In this document: positions 10,391 to 22,121 of the stretch, one piece after another
How the letters are laid out: every line of letters starts with the position of its first letter
How positions within the stretch are numbered: position 1 is the first letter of the stretch
Assembly: GCA_039519185.1 (NCBI GenBank)
Contig: CM076847.1
Location: forward strand, 51,963,708-52,027,707
Direction of reading: 5' to 3'
DNA: 64,000 bases
Origin: Astragalus membranaceus
Lineage: Eukaryota; Streptophyta; Magnoliopsida; Fabales; Fabaceae
Translations under genes and position numbers: made by a program
The notes under the pieces: generated by a model
Told to the model about the DNA's origin: nothing
The model's database searches: none
The model's input: the letters and a program-made list of their open reading frames with translations, nothing else

Positions 10391-11030
10391 CACGCAAAAG
10401 AAGCAAAGGACTGTACGCAGAAATGGAAAAAAGCGCACGCAAAGAAGGATAAGGAACGGAGGTGAAGGCAGGCGAAGGAGAAGGTGAACCATATTTCTCC
10501 CCCTTCTCTGTGTGTGCTTCTTTCCTTCTCTGCTTGCGATCCTTTTCCTTCTTTTGAGTGTGTGTATTGTTTTCTGGTTTCTAAAAACCACTTTTGAGTA
10601 TATATGATAACTACGGTCTTATGTTTCCCAATAGTGCAGGGACTAATATCCCCCTTTTTTAAAAATTTCAAAAAAGCTTAATAAGGGACTAATTTGGGCT
10701 AAAAACAAAATTACGTGTTAGTTAACATGATACTAGGCAGTTAATGTGCCACATCAATTTAACTATAAAATTGCCACCATGTGTATATTTTACATTGTTT
10801 TCACTAAAAGATGGGTAACATCTCTAACTATTTTCTCTTTGTTTGGATCCTCTCCTTCACTTCTTCCTGATCATTTTCACAAAATATAAGGGTGAGAGGA
10901 GAGAAAGGATGATAAAAAAGTAGAAAGATAATGATTACAGAAAACAAGATTGAGAGAGAGAGATAGAGAGGATGGTCGGAGATATAGAGAGTGTTAAGGA
11001 GACGATCCAAGTCCCTTTTTATTCTTGTTC
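10391..11030. repeat. Diverged direct repeat, copy 1
   Basis: A roughly 640-bp block repeated in the same orientation at about 11920-12515 with many substitutions and small indels. Shared phrases include ttgttttctggtttct, gccacatcaatttaact and attttcacaaaatataaggg. No protein is encoded. Both copies may be fragments of one uncharacterised element or LTR. Confidence 0.65.
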
Positions 11031-11333
11031 TAAATCAACGGTTATTTTAACAACTCAATGTATAAATTATCAAATTTTTTAAAAAATACCCATTTATATT
11101 TTTTGATTGTTTTAGAGACTCGAGATATGGAGTAATATTCGTCCAAAACCCATTTATTCCATATGCAATTATCTTAACACAGTTATATAGATATTTGCAA
11201 ACAATTAATGTAGTAATAGAGGGTATTTTGGTACATATCTTACACAATTTAATGAAATCTAGTTTAATTGATTTGTTGATACCCAAAAGTACTAAAGTTT
11301 AAGAACGAATGAAGTAATTATTTATTCAATCTT
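11031..11333. other. A/T-rich spacer, nothing recognised
   Basis: No ORF, repeat border or RNA gene can be supported. Confidence 0.4.
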
Positions 11334-11570
11334 GGGTTAAATATGTTTTTCGTCCCTGCAAATATAGCGATTTTTTAAATAAGTCCCTGCAAAATGTTTT
11401 CTTTTAAAAAAGTCCCTACAAAATAACTTTTGTTTAAAAATACCCTTCTGTTAAGTATTCTGTTAGCCATTTGCTGACGTGGCTAACGGATCTCCATATT
11501 GGCATATTTGACTTTTAAAAAAGTCCCTACAAAATACCTTTTTGTTAAAAATACCCTTATCGGCGTTTGG
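11334..11570 (+). mobile_element. Single Mutator-type (MULE/MITE) end, truncated
   Basis: It begins GGGTTAAATATG and has repeated GTCCCTGCAAA / GTCCCTACAAA blocks and an inner TTAGCCATTTGCTGACGTGGCTAAC. The layout matches the arm of the complete element at 2833-4182. No inverse copy of the end is found downstream, so only one end survives. Such ends are frequent in legume genomes. Confidence 0.6.
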
Positions 11571-11919
11571 CGCGATGAGCGCCATGCCAAGTCACTAAAG
11601 TACCATCATCAACTCAGAATGAGCCTCTTCTAGGTCCGAAACAGTTGCCCCTCAGGCCGAGGTCAAGTATAGGGACTTGGCTTTGGCCTGCATGAGAGGC
11701 TTCTGACCGGGTCCGACGTTGGCCTGGCCGTTGGAACTAAACTGCGTAGTAATGGTGTCGGATCCTAGCGATGTTGTCGGATCCTGGCCGTTGAAGCGCG
11801 TGGGACACATCAGTCCCTTATTTATCATCTTCTTCAAAAGTGGTTTCTGGAAACCAGAAACCACAAAACGAAACACTTCAAAAGTGGTTTCTGGAAACCA
11901 GAAACCACAAAACGAAACA
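11571..11919. other. Unclassified sequence with short tandem duplication
   Basis: Contains a roughly 45-bp tandem duplication (aaaagtggtttctggaaacc phrase at about 11836 and 11879). The duplicated unit holds a short palindrome, GGTTTCTGGAAACC. No gene is supported. Confidence 0.4.
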
Positions 11920-12515
11920 CACACGCAGAACAAGGAAAAGGAATGTACGCAGAAAAGGAAAAAAGCGCAGGCAAAGAAGGATAAGGAACGAAATTGAAGG
12001 AAGGCGAAGGAGAAGGTAAACCTTATTTCTCTGTGTGCGCTTCTTTCCTTCTCTGCATGCGATCCTTTTCCTTCTTCTGAGTGTGCGTATTGTTTTCTGG
12101 TTTCTAGAAACCACTTTTGAGTATGAAAACCACGGTCTAATGTTTCCCAAAATTGCAGATACTAATGTGCCCCTTTTTTAAAAAATTTCGAAAAAGCTTA
12201 AAAAGGAACTAATTTGGGCTAATAAACAAAATTACGTGTCACTTAACATGACACTAGGCAGTTAATGTGCCACATCAATTTAACTACAAAATTGCCACCA
12301 TGTTTATATTTTACATTGTTTTCACTAAAAGATGTGTAACATCTCTAACTATTTTCTATTTGTGTTTGGATCCACTCCTTCGCTCCTTCCTGATCATTTT
12401 CACAAAATATAAGGGTGAGAGAAGAGAAAAGAAGATAAAAAAGTTGAGAGATAATGATTAGAGAGGATGGTTGGAGATATAGAAAGAGTGTTAAGGAAAC
12501 AATCCAAATCCCTTT
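11920..12515. repeat. Diverged direct repeat, copy 2
   Basis: Second copy of the block at 10391-11030. Its right end runs straight into the PMD-element leader (about 12520), where copy 1 instead continues into unrelated A/T-rich DNA. Confidence 0.6.
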
Positions 12516-12519
12516 TTAT

Positions 12520-12763
12520 TCTTGTGATCGACCAGGGGTTTGGACAGCCTTTGATTCCTCTGTTGTTCAAGCAATTGCGTTGAGGAAGGAACTCTGTTCC
12601 TCAACTATGGGTTTCCTAAATCCTCCAAAGAGTGTTAGGTTGGGTAGAGGGGACGCGAGGATTGGATTATCTACTGGCGTAATGCATGAGAGTAAAATAA
12701 ATTCAATAAAGTAAAATAAATTGTGTGTTTTTTTACATGTATTCTCTCTCTCTCTCTCTCTCT

Positions 12764-12802
<39 letters not shown>

Positions 12803-13150
12803 GGTCCTCGTCAGCCACTATGCGAGCCTACATTTGCCTACCGTTGGATCACTTGAAGATCAACGCCTAATCTCGTTCTTGAGCCCTAAGAAATCGGAGC
12901 AATAACCCACGATCTCACTAGCACGGTTAGTGGGATGAAACCTCCTCTCTCGAATCTTCAAGGCTTCTTCTCTTCGCTTGATCTTCAACCACTCCCACGT
13001 TCTTCGCTTGATTTGCAGCCATCGTACTTAGACAACCGAGCCATTGTTCTGTCTACGTTGCACTCTATAGGTTAGGACTTGCTCTGCCTCGGTGCCCTTT
13101 TAGAAATTGTCAGGTGGCTTACCTCGGTGCCCTGTAGTAGGCTACCCAGC
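12520..13150 (+). mobile_element. Left part of PMD-element leader/LTR-like sequence
   Basis: Homologous, collinear and in the same orientation as about 51815-52350. Shared phrases include ggtttggacag, gattcctctgtt, cttcaagcaattgcg and ACGATCTCACTAGCACGG. The right-hand copy leads into a plant mobile domain gene. Here the continuation is found only at 44503, so about 31 kb of nested elements separate the two halves. No coding sequence lies in this part. Confidence 0.7.
12743..12798. repeat. Compound (CT)n(AT)n microsatellite
   Basis: About 11 CT dinucleotides followed directly by about 16 AT dinucleotides, within the PMD-element leader and absent from the homologous region near 52050. Confidence 0.95.
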
Positions 13151-13159
13151 GATGCACTC

Positions 13160-13303
13160 ATGACCTTCTCCACCCCCCCCTGTGGAGTTTTTGCCTTCCG
13201 TGGCAATCGAACCATGTACGCTGGGGCTGAAGTACATGCTCAATACATTCCCACTACCAATTGATCTAGTAGCTCAATTGGTAGTGGGAATGCTGATACC
13301 AAT
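13160..13303. repeat. Partial copy of the tRNA-like palindromic element
   Basis: Contains TTTTTGCCTTCCGTGGCAAT and CATTCCCACTACCAATTGA, followed by the inverse CTCAATTGGTAGTGGGAAT. It is therefore a broken, shorter relative of the 310-bp palindrome at 56329-56638, with most of one arm missing. The right end reads GCTGATACCAAT, the inverse of an initiator-Met-type primer binding site, before an LTR start. See findings for the chimeric junction. Confidence 0.6.
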
Positions 13304-14338
13304 TGTAACACCCCGATAATTTCTATTTAAATTATTTGGAATGAAATAATATTTGGTGATTTATTTAAATGGTTGGAAATAAAATGATTTGAAAATAAAT
13401 TGCTTGATTGATTTATTATAAAAATTGTGTGTGATTTATAAGTAATTGTTCATGGTTAAGTTAATTAGGGCTGAGAGGAGTCACGGGGAATAGGAATAAT
13501 AAGTGAGAGGTAAAGTTGTCTTTTTACCTGGCCATATATATAAGCCCCTTTCAGCTGAACCCAACACAGAAACACCCTTCATTTTGCAAAATTCTGAAAA
13601 TAGAGAAGTTGAAGAGGGGAGAGGGCGCGAGAGAGTGAGGAAGGGAAGAGGAGAGAGTTTCCCAAAAACTCCATGCATGTTCAATCCATTGCCATCATCT
13701 TGATCAGTTCATCTCCCTCTATCTATTGATAGTAAAATCGAAATCATCTCCCCCCTCTACCCCAAGTTACCATTGTTGACCAACAAAGCTTAACTTAGCT
13801 AAATCTGAACCCAACCTCTTGCGTGTTTAATTGGGAAGCCTTAGAACCAAGTTCAGCACCTATATCACGGATTGAAGCAACCTAGGAATCATCACAGTGG
13901 CTGGATTCGAAATACAAGCTATTGGAAGGCTGGGTTTTCAGTTTTGGGCTGTCTAGAAGCGGTTTAGTGAGCAAAGTCGTGATCCTCCGTTCGTTCGTTT
14001 CGAGAAGTCTCGGCGTTGTGTGGTTGTCGTCGCTAAAGAGGTGAGTTCTATACTCACTAGGAATTTATGGTCATGTGTCATGTGTTCTGAGTTGAGTCAC
14101 GCGCTTTATGAAAAACCGGTATCGAAACGTTTGTGAAAACCTCGCGTTTGGGTCATCAAGTCGTTAGATCGTTTGATTGGAAATATGAATTGATGATGTG
14201 ATTGTTGATTGTGATTGCTTTATGTTGATTGATATGTGACATTGTTGGACTGGAATTGCTGAATATTATGTCTGTTTTGATGTCTCGGAGGTCATAGAAA
14301 GTGTCGGCACTGGATTGAAAGTGAAACGGGACAAAATC
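13304..14338 (+). repeat. Left part of a Tekay-like LTR, interrupted by the Athila-type element
   Basis: Collinear with the beginning of the full LTR at 42170 (for example AAATTATTTGG, the TTAGGGCTGA block, the GATGTCTCGG block). It has a TATA box at 13535-13543 and a splice-donor-like AAAGAG/GTGAGT at 14041. It breaks off near 14338, just before the position where the GC-palindrome array sits in the full copy. The right part of the same LTR is at 41368-42167, beyond the Athila-type element. Confidence 0.8.
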
Positions 14339-15294
14339 GCTCCTTTACTTTATGCTGAATATTATGTCTCGTTTTTTTAATTTCTCGCTCCTTTACTTTC
14401 TCGCTTTTTAATTTCTCGCTCTTTACTTTCTCGCTTTTTAATTTCTTGCTCCTTTACTTTCTCGCTTTTTAATTTCTTGCTCCTTTACTTTCTCGCTTTT
14501 TACATTCTCGCTCTTTACTTTCTTGCTTTTTAAATTTCTTGCTCTTTTACTTTCTTGTCATTTACAATTCCGCTATTTATAATTTTGCAACTAACCGCTT
14601 TCTTTTATTTCTCGCTATTTAACTTTATGTTTTCTTCTTCTACTTCTTTCAAATCTTTTTCTACAATGATCATGAGTGAGTAGACTTTCTTAGTCTTGGG
14701 GTTTTTTGGGAACAACCAAATGATGGGTTCCTACTAATTAATTCCCGAGACTATTCTCCACCTTAATCGCTTTGTATTTCTAAATCTAATTTCATCGCAT
14801 TTGATTATTATTTTAAAACACCACACGATGTACCGAAAGGGGAAGTGTGGTTGTTGGATCTATGAAATTAGGCAATAAAATCAACACATGAAAATAGTTT
14901 TGGTTTTATTGAGACACAAAAAGGTCTTTGCTTAATGGGTTCTACTAATAATCAACCATGAAAATAGGCTTGATAATTAGTTTAGAACACGCGTTTGTAT
15001 TCCGAAAGGAAACTCTTGCTACAGCCGTCGCCTTGTCTTAAGAAATATATCGTTCTTTAAAGTTGGAAAATAGTCGAAAGGATTAATAACGCAAACTTTA
15101 TCATTTCAATGTTGCTAATACCCCAAGTCTCTTTTTATCATTAAAACATCAGCGAAAACATTCCTTCTTTCTAAAAAGACTTTCTCTTCAGTTAATCAAC
15201 TTTGGAAAATTAAATTGGTAGTCACCTAGGCTCTCCCTGTGGATCGATAACTCTTTTATTACGCGATACGACTCGTGCACTTGCGAGGCTATCA
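14339..15294 (+). repeat. 5' LTR of Athila-type element, 5'-truncated
   Basis: From a pyrimidine-rich array (about 14339-14570) to the LTR end TATCA at 15294, this matches 40140-41367 almost base for base. The 5' part of the LTR, present in the 3' copy (36998-40136), is missing. The pyrimidine array is built from variants of TTTCTCGCTTTTTAA and CTTGCTCCTTTAC. It is much shorter here than in the 3' LTR. Confidence 0.85.
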
Positions 15295-15300
15295 AGTTTT

Positions 15301-15317
15301 TGGTGCCGTTGCCGGGG
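15301..15317 (+). other. Primer binding site, tRNA-Asp type
   Basis: TGGTGCCGTTGCCGGGG lies 6 bp after the LTR end. This site is characteristic of Athila/Cyclops/Calypso-type plant retrotransposons and is usually assigned to tRNA-Asp. The non-autonomous element nested inside has the variant TGGCGCCGTTGCCGGGG (31371-31387). Confidence 0.8.
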
Positions 15318-15405
15318 AGGCAGTGATATTAATTAAGTTTTTCGAAACCGGTTAGACTGAAGTTTTATTTTCTTTTTTATTACTTTTTCTTCTCTTGTCC
15401 CTCGA

Positions 15406-16667
15406 ATGCGAAGAACCAGAAGTTTCGGAGAAACTGTTCAACAAATTCCCGAAATCGAACGGTTCTTACATAGAAGGAGGAGAGAAATTCCCGATAACCA
15501 AATGGCGGCTAATGAAAATCGTGCTCTCAAAGAGTACGCAACACCTTCAGCGGAACCATCGGCTGTCATTGTACATCCAAATGTGGAAGCAAATAATTTT
15601 GAACTCAAATCATCTCTGCTTTTAATGGTTCAACAAAACCAATTTTCTGGTTCTCCCACGGAGGACCCAAATCTTCATATTTCAATTTTTCTGGAATACT
15701 GTGGAACTCTCAAATTAAACGGGGTACCTCAAGATGCCATAAGACTAAAGCTCTTCCCTTTTTCATTAAGGGATAGAGCAAGAGCATGGCTACATTCTTT
15801 GCCTTCGAAATCCATTACCAGTTGGGGCCAATTAAAACAAGCCTTTCTTACTAGGTTCTTTCCCCCAAGTAAAACAGCTCAAATGAGAAGTCAAATTACT
15901 CGATTTTCTCAAAACGACGGGGAATCTCTTTATGATACTTGGGAATGTTTCAAAGAAATGTTAAGGCTATGCCCCCATCATGGACTAGAGAAATGGCTCG
16001 TTGTTCACACATTTTATAATGGATTACAATATGCAACTAGAATGACTGTTGATGCAGCTGCAGGTGGAGCTTTGATGAACAAAATTTTACTGAAGCTTAT
16101 GCACTCATTGAAGATATGGCTCAAAACCATTGTCAATGGGCATGTGAGCGAGCCATAGCAGATAAACCAGCATCATCAAAAGAGCCAGGTAAATATGAAA
16201 TATCTGCTGTTGATCATCTTGCCTCAAAAGTGGACGCACTTTTTCAAAAATTTGAAAAATTAAATGTAAGTGCCTTCTCAAAAACTTTTTCTCCTACTAC
16301 TCCACCATGTGAATTATGTGGGGTTGTTGGCCATATTGGAGCTGAGTGCCAGCTTGAGGCATCTAGTACTGGAAATGAGCATATTAACTATGCTCAAAAG
16401 GAAGATCCATTTTCAAATACTTATAACCCTGGGTGGAGGAATCATCCAAATTTTTCTTATAAAAATCCTCCACCCAATCCAGCACCTAGACCACCTCCTG
16501 TCTTTCAAAATCAAAGGGTTTTTAACAACCCACAAAACAACCCGCAAAATTCGAACTTGGAATTTTTGATGGAAAAATTTGTGTCATCTCAAACAAAACA
16601 AAATGAAGAATTCAAAAATCAAACTGGTTATTTGAATGACACACTTATCAAATTAGTATCAAATTAG
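15406..16667 (+). pseudogene. gag: Gag of Athila-type retrotransposon, frameshifted
   Basis: From ATG 15406 the frame gives an N-terminal basic segment, then a retrotransposon gag domain with SIFLEYCGTLKLNGVPQ, FPFSLRDRARAWLHSLP and the LTRFFPPSKT block (about residues 90-170). The frame ends at 16158. The protein continues in another frame from about 16116 (spacer, then a Cys/His knuckle-like CELCGVVGHIGAEC), so one frameshift lies near 16116-16158. That frame runs to a TAG at 16665-16667. The stop lies in a small tandem duplication of 'tatcaaattag' and the same frame reopens directly into the protease region. It once encoded a gag-pro polyprotein. Confidence 0.85.
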
Positions 16668-17543
16668 TATCAAATAACTCAAGTGGCAACACAGGTAGCT
16701 TCATCCTCTAAGTCTTCAGGGGTATTTCCTGGGCAACCAGAACAAAATCCAAAAGGCCAAAAAAATGCCGTCACCCTTAGAAGCGGAAAACAATTAGAGG
16801 AACCAAGAGCAAACCAAGAAAAAATTGTGAATGAAAAACATAATTTACCAGGTGAGCAAGAAGAGAAAGAAAAAGAGAAAGAACCAGAAAAAGAAAGAGA
16901 AGAACCACACATCCCCCCACCACCATACAAACCACCCATTCCTTTTCCCCAAAGATTTGCAAAAAACAAACTTGACGAGCAAGTCAAAAGGTTTGTCGAC
17001 TTGCTTAAAAAGCTTTACATCAACGTTCCTTTCACTGATACATTGTCTCAAATGCCGTCTTATTCTAAATTTTTGAAAGAAATTTTATCCAAGAAAAGAA
17101 AAATACACGACTATGAGACGATTGCATTAACAGAGGAATGTAGTGCAATTATCCAGAACAAGCTGCCACAAAAACTCAAAGATCCAGGTAGTTTTTCCAT
17201 ACCTTGTGTGATTGGAAGTGAAACTATAAACAGAGCGATGTGCGATCTAGGAGCCAGTGTAAGTTTGATGCCTCTTTCTCTTTGCAATAGACTAGGGATA
17301 AGTGAACTTAAACCCACAAAAATGACAATACAGTTGGCAGATCGTTCCATTAAATACCCCACTGGAATCTTAGAGGATATCCCTATCAAGGTAGGGCAAA
17401 CTTTTATACCGGTGGACTTTGTTGTAATGGAAATTGAAGAAGACTCCCAAATTCCTATTCTTCTAGGGAGGCCTTTTTTAGCTACTGCAGGGGCAATAAT
17501 TGACCTTAAAAACGGTAAGTTGGTTTTTACTGTGGGGGATTAA
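16668..17543 (+). pseudogene. pro: Linker and aspartic protease domain of Athila-type element
   Basis: Same frame as the second half of gag. It begins with NAVTLRSGKQLEEP, then a highly charged Lys/Glu-rich linker (about 16850-16910) and a Pro-rich stretch. The retroviral-type aspartic protease follows, with active site CDLGASVSLMPLS (about 17240-17275) and the flap/C-terminal ILLGRPFLATAGA block near 17460. The Leu in DLGAS in place of the usual Thr/Ser is normal for this lineage. The protease would cut the polyprotein inside the particle. A TAA at 17541-17543 ends the frame, which continues in phase from 17544, so this is probably a nonsense mutation in a longer gag-pol. Confidence 0.85.
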
Positions 17544-20500
17544 AAGGTTGAGTTTGAAGTTTCAAACTTCATGAAGAGTCCATCTGTAAAAGACTCGTGC
17601 TGCAGGATTGATATTGTAGACTATTGCGTGCGAGACTGCTCTTTAGCATCATCTTCACAAGATAGTCTGGAAGATTGCCTTTTAGGCAACACAAATACAA
17701 ATGCGGCAGGGGAAACCCAATTCTACATAAAACTTTTGGATGAAAATCCACCATTACAAGAATTGGGTACTGAAACTTTGGGTGAGGAAAAACCTCGACC
17801 TCTCCCAAAAGAAGCACCAAAAATAGAATTAAAACCCTTACCAGCATCTCTCAGATATGAGTTCCTCGGCCCTAATTCTACTTTTCCAGTAATTGTAAAT
17901 GCAAATTTGAAACAAATTATGAGACTGAAAAATTGCTTAATGTTCTCAAAAAGTATCCCAAAGCCGTAGGGTATACTATTGAGGACATTAAAGGAATAAA
18001 TCCGTCAATCTGCATACACAGAATACTACTGGAAGAGGACTATAAACCTTCTATCGAGCATCAAAGAAGATTAAACCCAAACATGAAAGAGGTTGTTAAA
18101 AAGGAAGTTTTAAAACTCCTTGATGCTGGGATAATATATCCTATTTCCGATAGTAAGTGGGTTAGTCCAGTTCAAGTAGTGCCTAAGAAGGGAGGCTTAA
18201 CAGTTATTAAAAATGAGAAGGATGAATGCATTTCCACAAGGACAATTACGGGATGGAGAATGTGTATCGATTACAGAAAGCTTAACAAAGCTACCCGGAA
18301 AGATCACTTCCCTCTCCCGTTCATTGATCAAATGCTAGAAAGGTTAGCACGACACTCACATTTCTGCTATTTGGATGGTTATTCGGGATTTTTTCAAATT
18401 CCCATCCACCCTAGCGACCAAGAAAAAACAACTTTCACATGTCCCTTTGGCACTTATGCCTATAGAAGGATGCCCTTTGGCCTATGTAATGCGCCTGCTA
18501 CCTTTCAAAGGTGTATGATGTCCATATTCTCAGACTTTGTTGAAAACATAATGGAAGTGTTTATGGATGATTTTTCCGTCCATGGCTCAAATTTTGAAAA
18601 CTGTTTAGCCAATCTGGAAAAAGTCTTAGAGAGATGTGAGAAGGTAAACCTGGTTCTAAACTGGGAAAAGTGTCATTTCATGGTTAATGAAGGAATTGTC
18701 CTAGGGCACTTAATTTCTCATAGAGGTATTGAGGTAGATCGTGCAAAAATTGAGGTGACTGAAAAAATGCTACCTCCCACCTCAGTAAAAGAGGTGAGAA
18801 GCTTTTTAGGCCATGCGGGTTTCTACCGCCGGTTCATAAAAGACTTCTCAAAAATTTCAAAACCTATGACAAGTCTGCTCCTTAAGGATGCAGCATTTAT
18901 TTTTAACGATCTTTGTCTTGAAGCTTTTAACAGGTTGAAAAAGGCTTTAGTTACCGCCCCGATCATACAGCCACTAGAGTGGAATCTTCCGTTCGAGATA
19001 ATGTGCGATGCAAGCGACTATGCAGTTGGGGCAGTCTTGGGACAAAGAAAAGAAAAAAAATTGCATGCCATATACTATGCAAGCAGGACCTTAGACGAGG
19101 CACAAATAAATTACGCCACAACTGAAAAAGAATTATTGGCGGTAGTTTTTGCCGTTGATAAGTTTCGATCATATTGGGTAGGTTCAAAAATCATCATTTT
19201 TACTGATCACTCGGCCATAAAATATTTGTTAAACAAAAAAGATGCCAAGCCGAGATTGATCCGATGGGTTTTACTCCTACAAGAATTTGATCTTGAAATA
19301 AAGGATAAAAAAGGCGTTGAAAATGTTGTGGCTGATCATTTGTCCCGTCTACAAGGAACAAAAGAAGAAGAGTTGCCACTTAATGATACATTTTTGGATG
19401 ATCAACTCTTCTCACTGGCGAAAACTGAAGCACCATGGTATGCAGATTTTGTAAACTACCTTGCAGCAGGAGTACTCCCCCCAGATTTAAATTATCAGCA
19501 GAAGAAGAAATTCTTCCATGATCTTAAACAGTATTACTGGGACGAGCCACTGCTTTTTAAAAGGGGAGCAGATGGGGTGTTCAGAAGATGGATTCCGGAA
19601 GAAGAGGTAAGTAACATTCTATACCATTGTCATTCTTCTTCCTATGGCAGCCATGCCAGTTCTTCAAAAACTGCTACGAAAATTCTACAATCTGGTTTTT
19701 ATTGGCCGTCCCTTTTTAAAAACACGCATCAATTCGCTTCTAAATGCGACCAGTGTCAACGCACCGGAAATATTTCAAAAAGAAATGAAATGCCCTTAAA
19801 TAATATCTTAGAGGTTGAAATTTTCGACGTCTGGGGTGTCGATTTCATGGGACCGTTTCCTTCTTCTTTTGGAAACCAATATATTCTGGTAGCCGTTGAC
19901 TATGTGTCAAAATGGATCGAAGCCATTGCTTCTCCTACAAACGATGCAAAGGTAGTCATAAAACTTTTCAAAAAAATAATTTTTCCAAGATTCAGGGTCC
20001 CTCGTGTTGTCATAAGCGACGGAGGATCCCATTTCATCTCAAAACATTTTGAAATGTTACTGCAAAAGTTTGGAGTAAGGCACAAAATTGCAACGCCTTA
20101 TCACCCTCAAACAAGCGGTCAGGTTGAGGTATCGAACAGAGAAATTAAAAGTTTTTTAGAAAAAACTGTTTCGACCTCAAGAAAAGACTGGTCGGTAAAG
20201 CTTGATGATGCTCTCTGGGCTTATCGGACTGCGTACAAGACTCCCATTGGAATGACTCCTTTCAAATTAATTTATGGGAAGTCTTGCCACCTTCCGGTAG
20301 AACTAGAGCACAAAGCTTAATGGGCAATTAAACGCCTTAACCTGAACATGGAATTAGCCGGAGAAAAAAGAAAACTCCAACTAAACGAGTTAGAAGAACT
20401 GTGAATGGATGCTTATGAGAATGCCAAACTTTACAAAGAAAGAACAAAAAATTGGCATGATAAGCGTATCATTCGCAGAGAATTCAATGAGGGTGATCTG

Positions 20501-20719
20501 GTGTTATTATTTAATTCCAGACTAAAAATTTTCCCAGGAAAACTAAAATCGAGATGGTCCGGTCCTTTTGAAATCCGTAAGGTTTACCCCTTCGGATCTG
20601 TAGAGATCTGGAGTGAGAAAACCGGATCGTTTAAAGTCAATGGTCAGAGGTTGAAAAATTATTTAATTGGTGACCCAATTGAGAAAGGAACTAGTTTAGT
20701 TCTACATGATCCCAATTGA
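17544..20719 (+). pseudogene. pol: RT-RNase H-integrase polyprotein of Athila-type element, with stops
   Basis: A short pre-RT part (17571-17969) shifts frame near 17915-17935 into a 795-aa ORF (17933-20320). RT shows WRMCIDYRKLNKAT, FPLPFIDQMLERLA and the catalytic FMDDFSV (about 18560). RNase H follows, with MCDASDYAVGAVLG, TEKELLAVVFA and FTDHSAIKYLL. Integrase has CDQCQRTGNIS (zinc finger end), then the core with DVWGVDFMGPF, VISDGGSHF and PYHPQTSGQVEVSNREIKS. TAA at 20318 and TGA at 20402 are both in phase with the integrase C-terminal part that continues to 20719 (ENAKLYKERTKNWHDK and GPFEIRKVYPFGSVEI), so both are nonsense mutations. All catalytic motifs are present, but the protein cannot be made as one chain. 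Confidence 0.92.
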
Positions 20720-21605
20720 AAATTCTTTTTGACCGTCAAGCTAGTGACGTTAAAAGAGCACTGCGTGGTAGGCAACCCACGGCTTAATGTATTTTTTTGA
20801 TTTATTGAACAGAAAAATAGCTCACGGTTGGAAATTATGTCAATCCTGAGGCTTGCACGGCTTTTGAAGTTTAAAACAGCACTAAAAACACTGTGCAGGA
20901 CAGCAAGGGCGCCACGGGCGCAGGGCAGGGCGCCTTGCTGGGCGCCATCAGCAACAACAAGACGCACGACCCGTGCTATACCACGCACGACCCGTGCGTG
21001 TTTTCAACTAAAAATGGCCCATTTTGGCAGAACAAGGCGCACGACCATGGGCGCCATCAGCAACAACAAGGCGCACGACCCGTGCGTGTTTTCAACTGAA
21101 AATGGCCCATTTTGGCATAATAAAGCGCACGACCCGTTCTATACCACGCACGACCCGTGCGTGTTTTGCTGCCAATGTACCCCACGAGTTGCTCTTCATC
21201 TTCATCACTTTCATCATCTCCTTCACTCAAAAACACTATTCACAACCCCATGCCCAAAACTTAAAACCTCCATTAAACACCCAAAAACTCAACCAAACTC
21301 CATCAAATTTCCACCAAAACAACAACCCACAACCTCCTCTACAAAACCCTACCATCAAAATCATCAAAAATCCACCCAAAAACATACCCCCAAATTCGTG
21401 TACCTCCATAACCAGAAACAAAAAAACTCCATAAACCACCCCAAAACACCACCCAAACACCAAATTTCTTCCCCCAAACCAATACCCATCATTAATAAAC
21501 CAATATTCCTCCATCAAAACACCAAAACACCACCAAAATCGCAAAACCCAAAAATCACCAAGAAGCCCATTTTTCAAAAAATTCCAAAATTACCCTTTTT
21601 GTACT
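20720..21605 (+). other. Spacer between pol and third ORF, with GC-palindrome array
   Basis: It begins with a conserved Athila-type phrase (GTTAAAAGAGCACTGCG, GGCAACCCACGGC). It then has at least five GC-rich units of the CGCACGACCCGTGCG type (about 20960-21170) joined by TGTTTTCAACT spacers, followed by a C/A-rich, A-run-containing leader before ATG 21606. The longer reading frames here (20828-21634 and others) follow repeat composition and are not supported as genes. Confidence 0.6.
20960..21172. repeat. GC-palindrome array (CGCACGACCCGTGCG units) in Athila-type element
   Basis: Arms CGCACG and CGTGCG around ACC, in several perfect or near-perfect copies. The longer block ending GTGTTTTCAACTGAAAATGG is itself repeated. 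The same unit occurs in unrelated Tekay-like LTRs of this window (5420-5760, 9163-9503, 51060-51165, 56690-56735). Confidence 0.8.
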
Positions 21606-22121
21606 ATGGCTTCAAAGAAGATGAAAAATGTTGAAGTTGGAAGCACTTCAACCGGGAAAACAAAAAGGAAGGATAGCACGCCAAATGAATACGGGGTGAT
21701 CTTCAAAAACAGAGACCAAAGAAAACAGTTCACGGCTCTCCACGAAAGGTTAGTCGTTCCTACACGATATCCGCATTATTCTCCTACTCTACAATCCCTA
21801 GGATTAGATGGAAATGTGAAATATCTGTTAAGTACTGTTCGCTGGCTGAAATTTCTGAATGAGGCTAGGGCTACATATCTCAGACTCACTCTTGAATTTT
21901 TAAGCTCATTGCATATTACTAGAGATGAGAGAAGCGTGTTAAACCCAAACCATAAACTGTGCTTCCGGCTTTTTAATGAAGATTATCAAATGATGTTCAA
22001 TGATTTCTGTGAATTGCTGGGTTTTGAAAATCAAGGGTTTGTTCACGATTCCATAAATGCTGCTGTTAGGCCACAAGGTTATGACCCTAATACATTCTGG
22101 TCACAAATCACCGGAATTAAT
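21606..22121 (+). pseudogene. Athila third ORF (ATHILA ORF-1 type), N-terminal half, split by insertion
   Basis: This begins with a basic N-terminus (about 30 aa). The block FKNRDQRKQFTALHERLVVP and the LRLTLEFLSSLHI block follow; they identify the ATHILA ORF-1 family (Pfam PF03078), which lies in the env position of Athila-type elements. Whether it works as an envelope protein is not established, and no signal peptide or membrane segment is seen in this half. The frame is cut at 22121 by the element 22122-35380 and resumes in phase at 35386, after the TTAAT duplication. No stop lies upstream of the cut. Confidence 0.85.

Noticed and set aside
20828..21634. 268-aa ORF between pol and the third Athila ORF
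   Set aside because: It is made of palindrome units followed by a C/A-rich leader, and overlaps the better supported ATG at 21606 in another frame.
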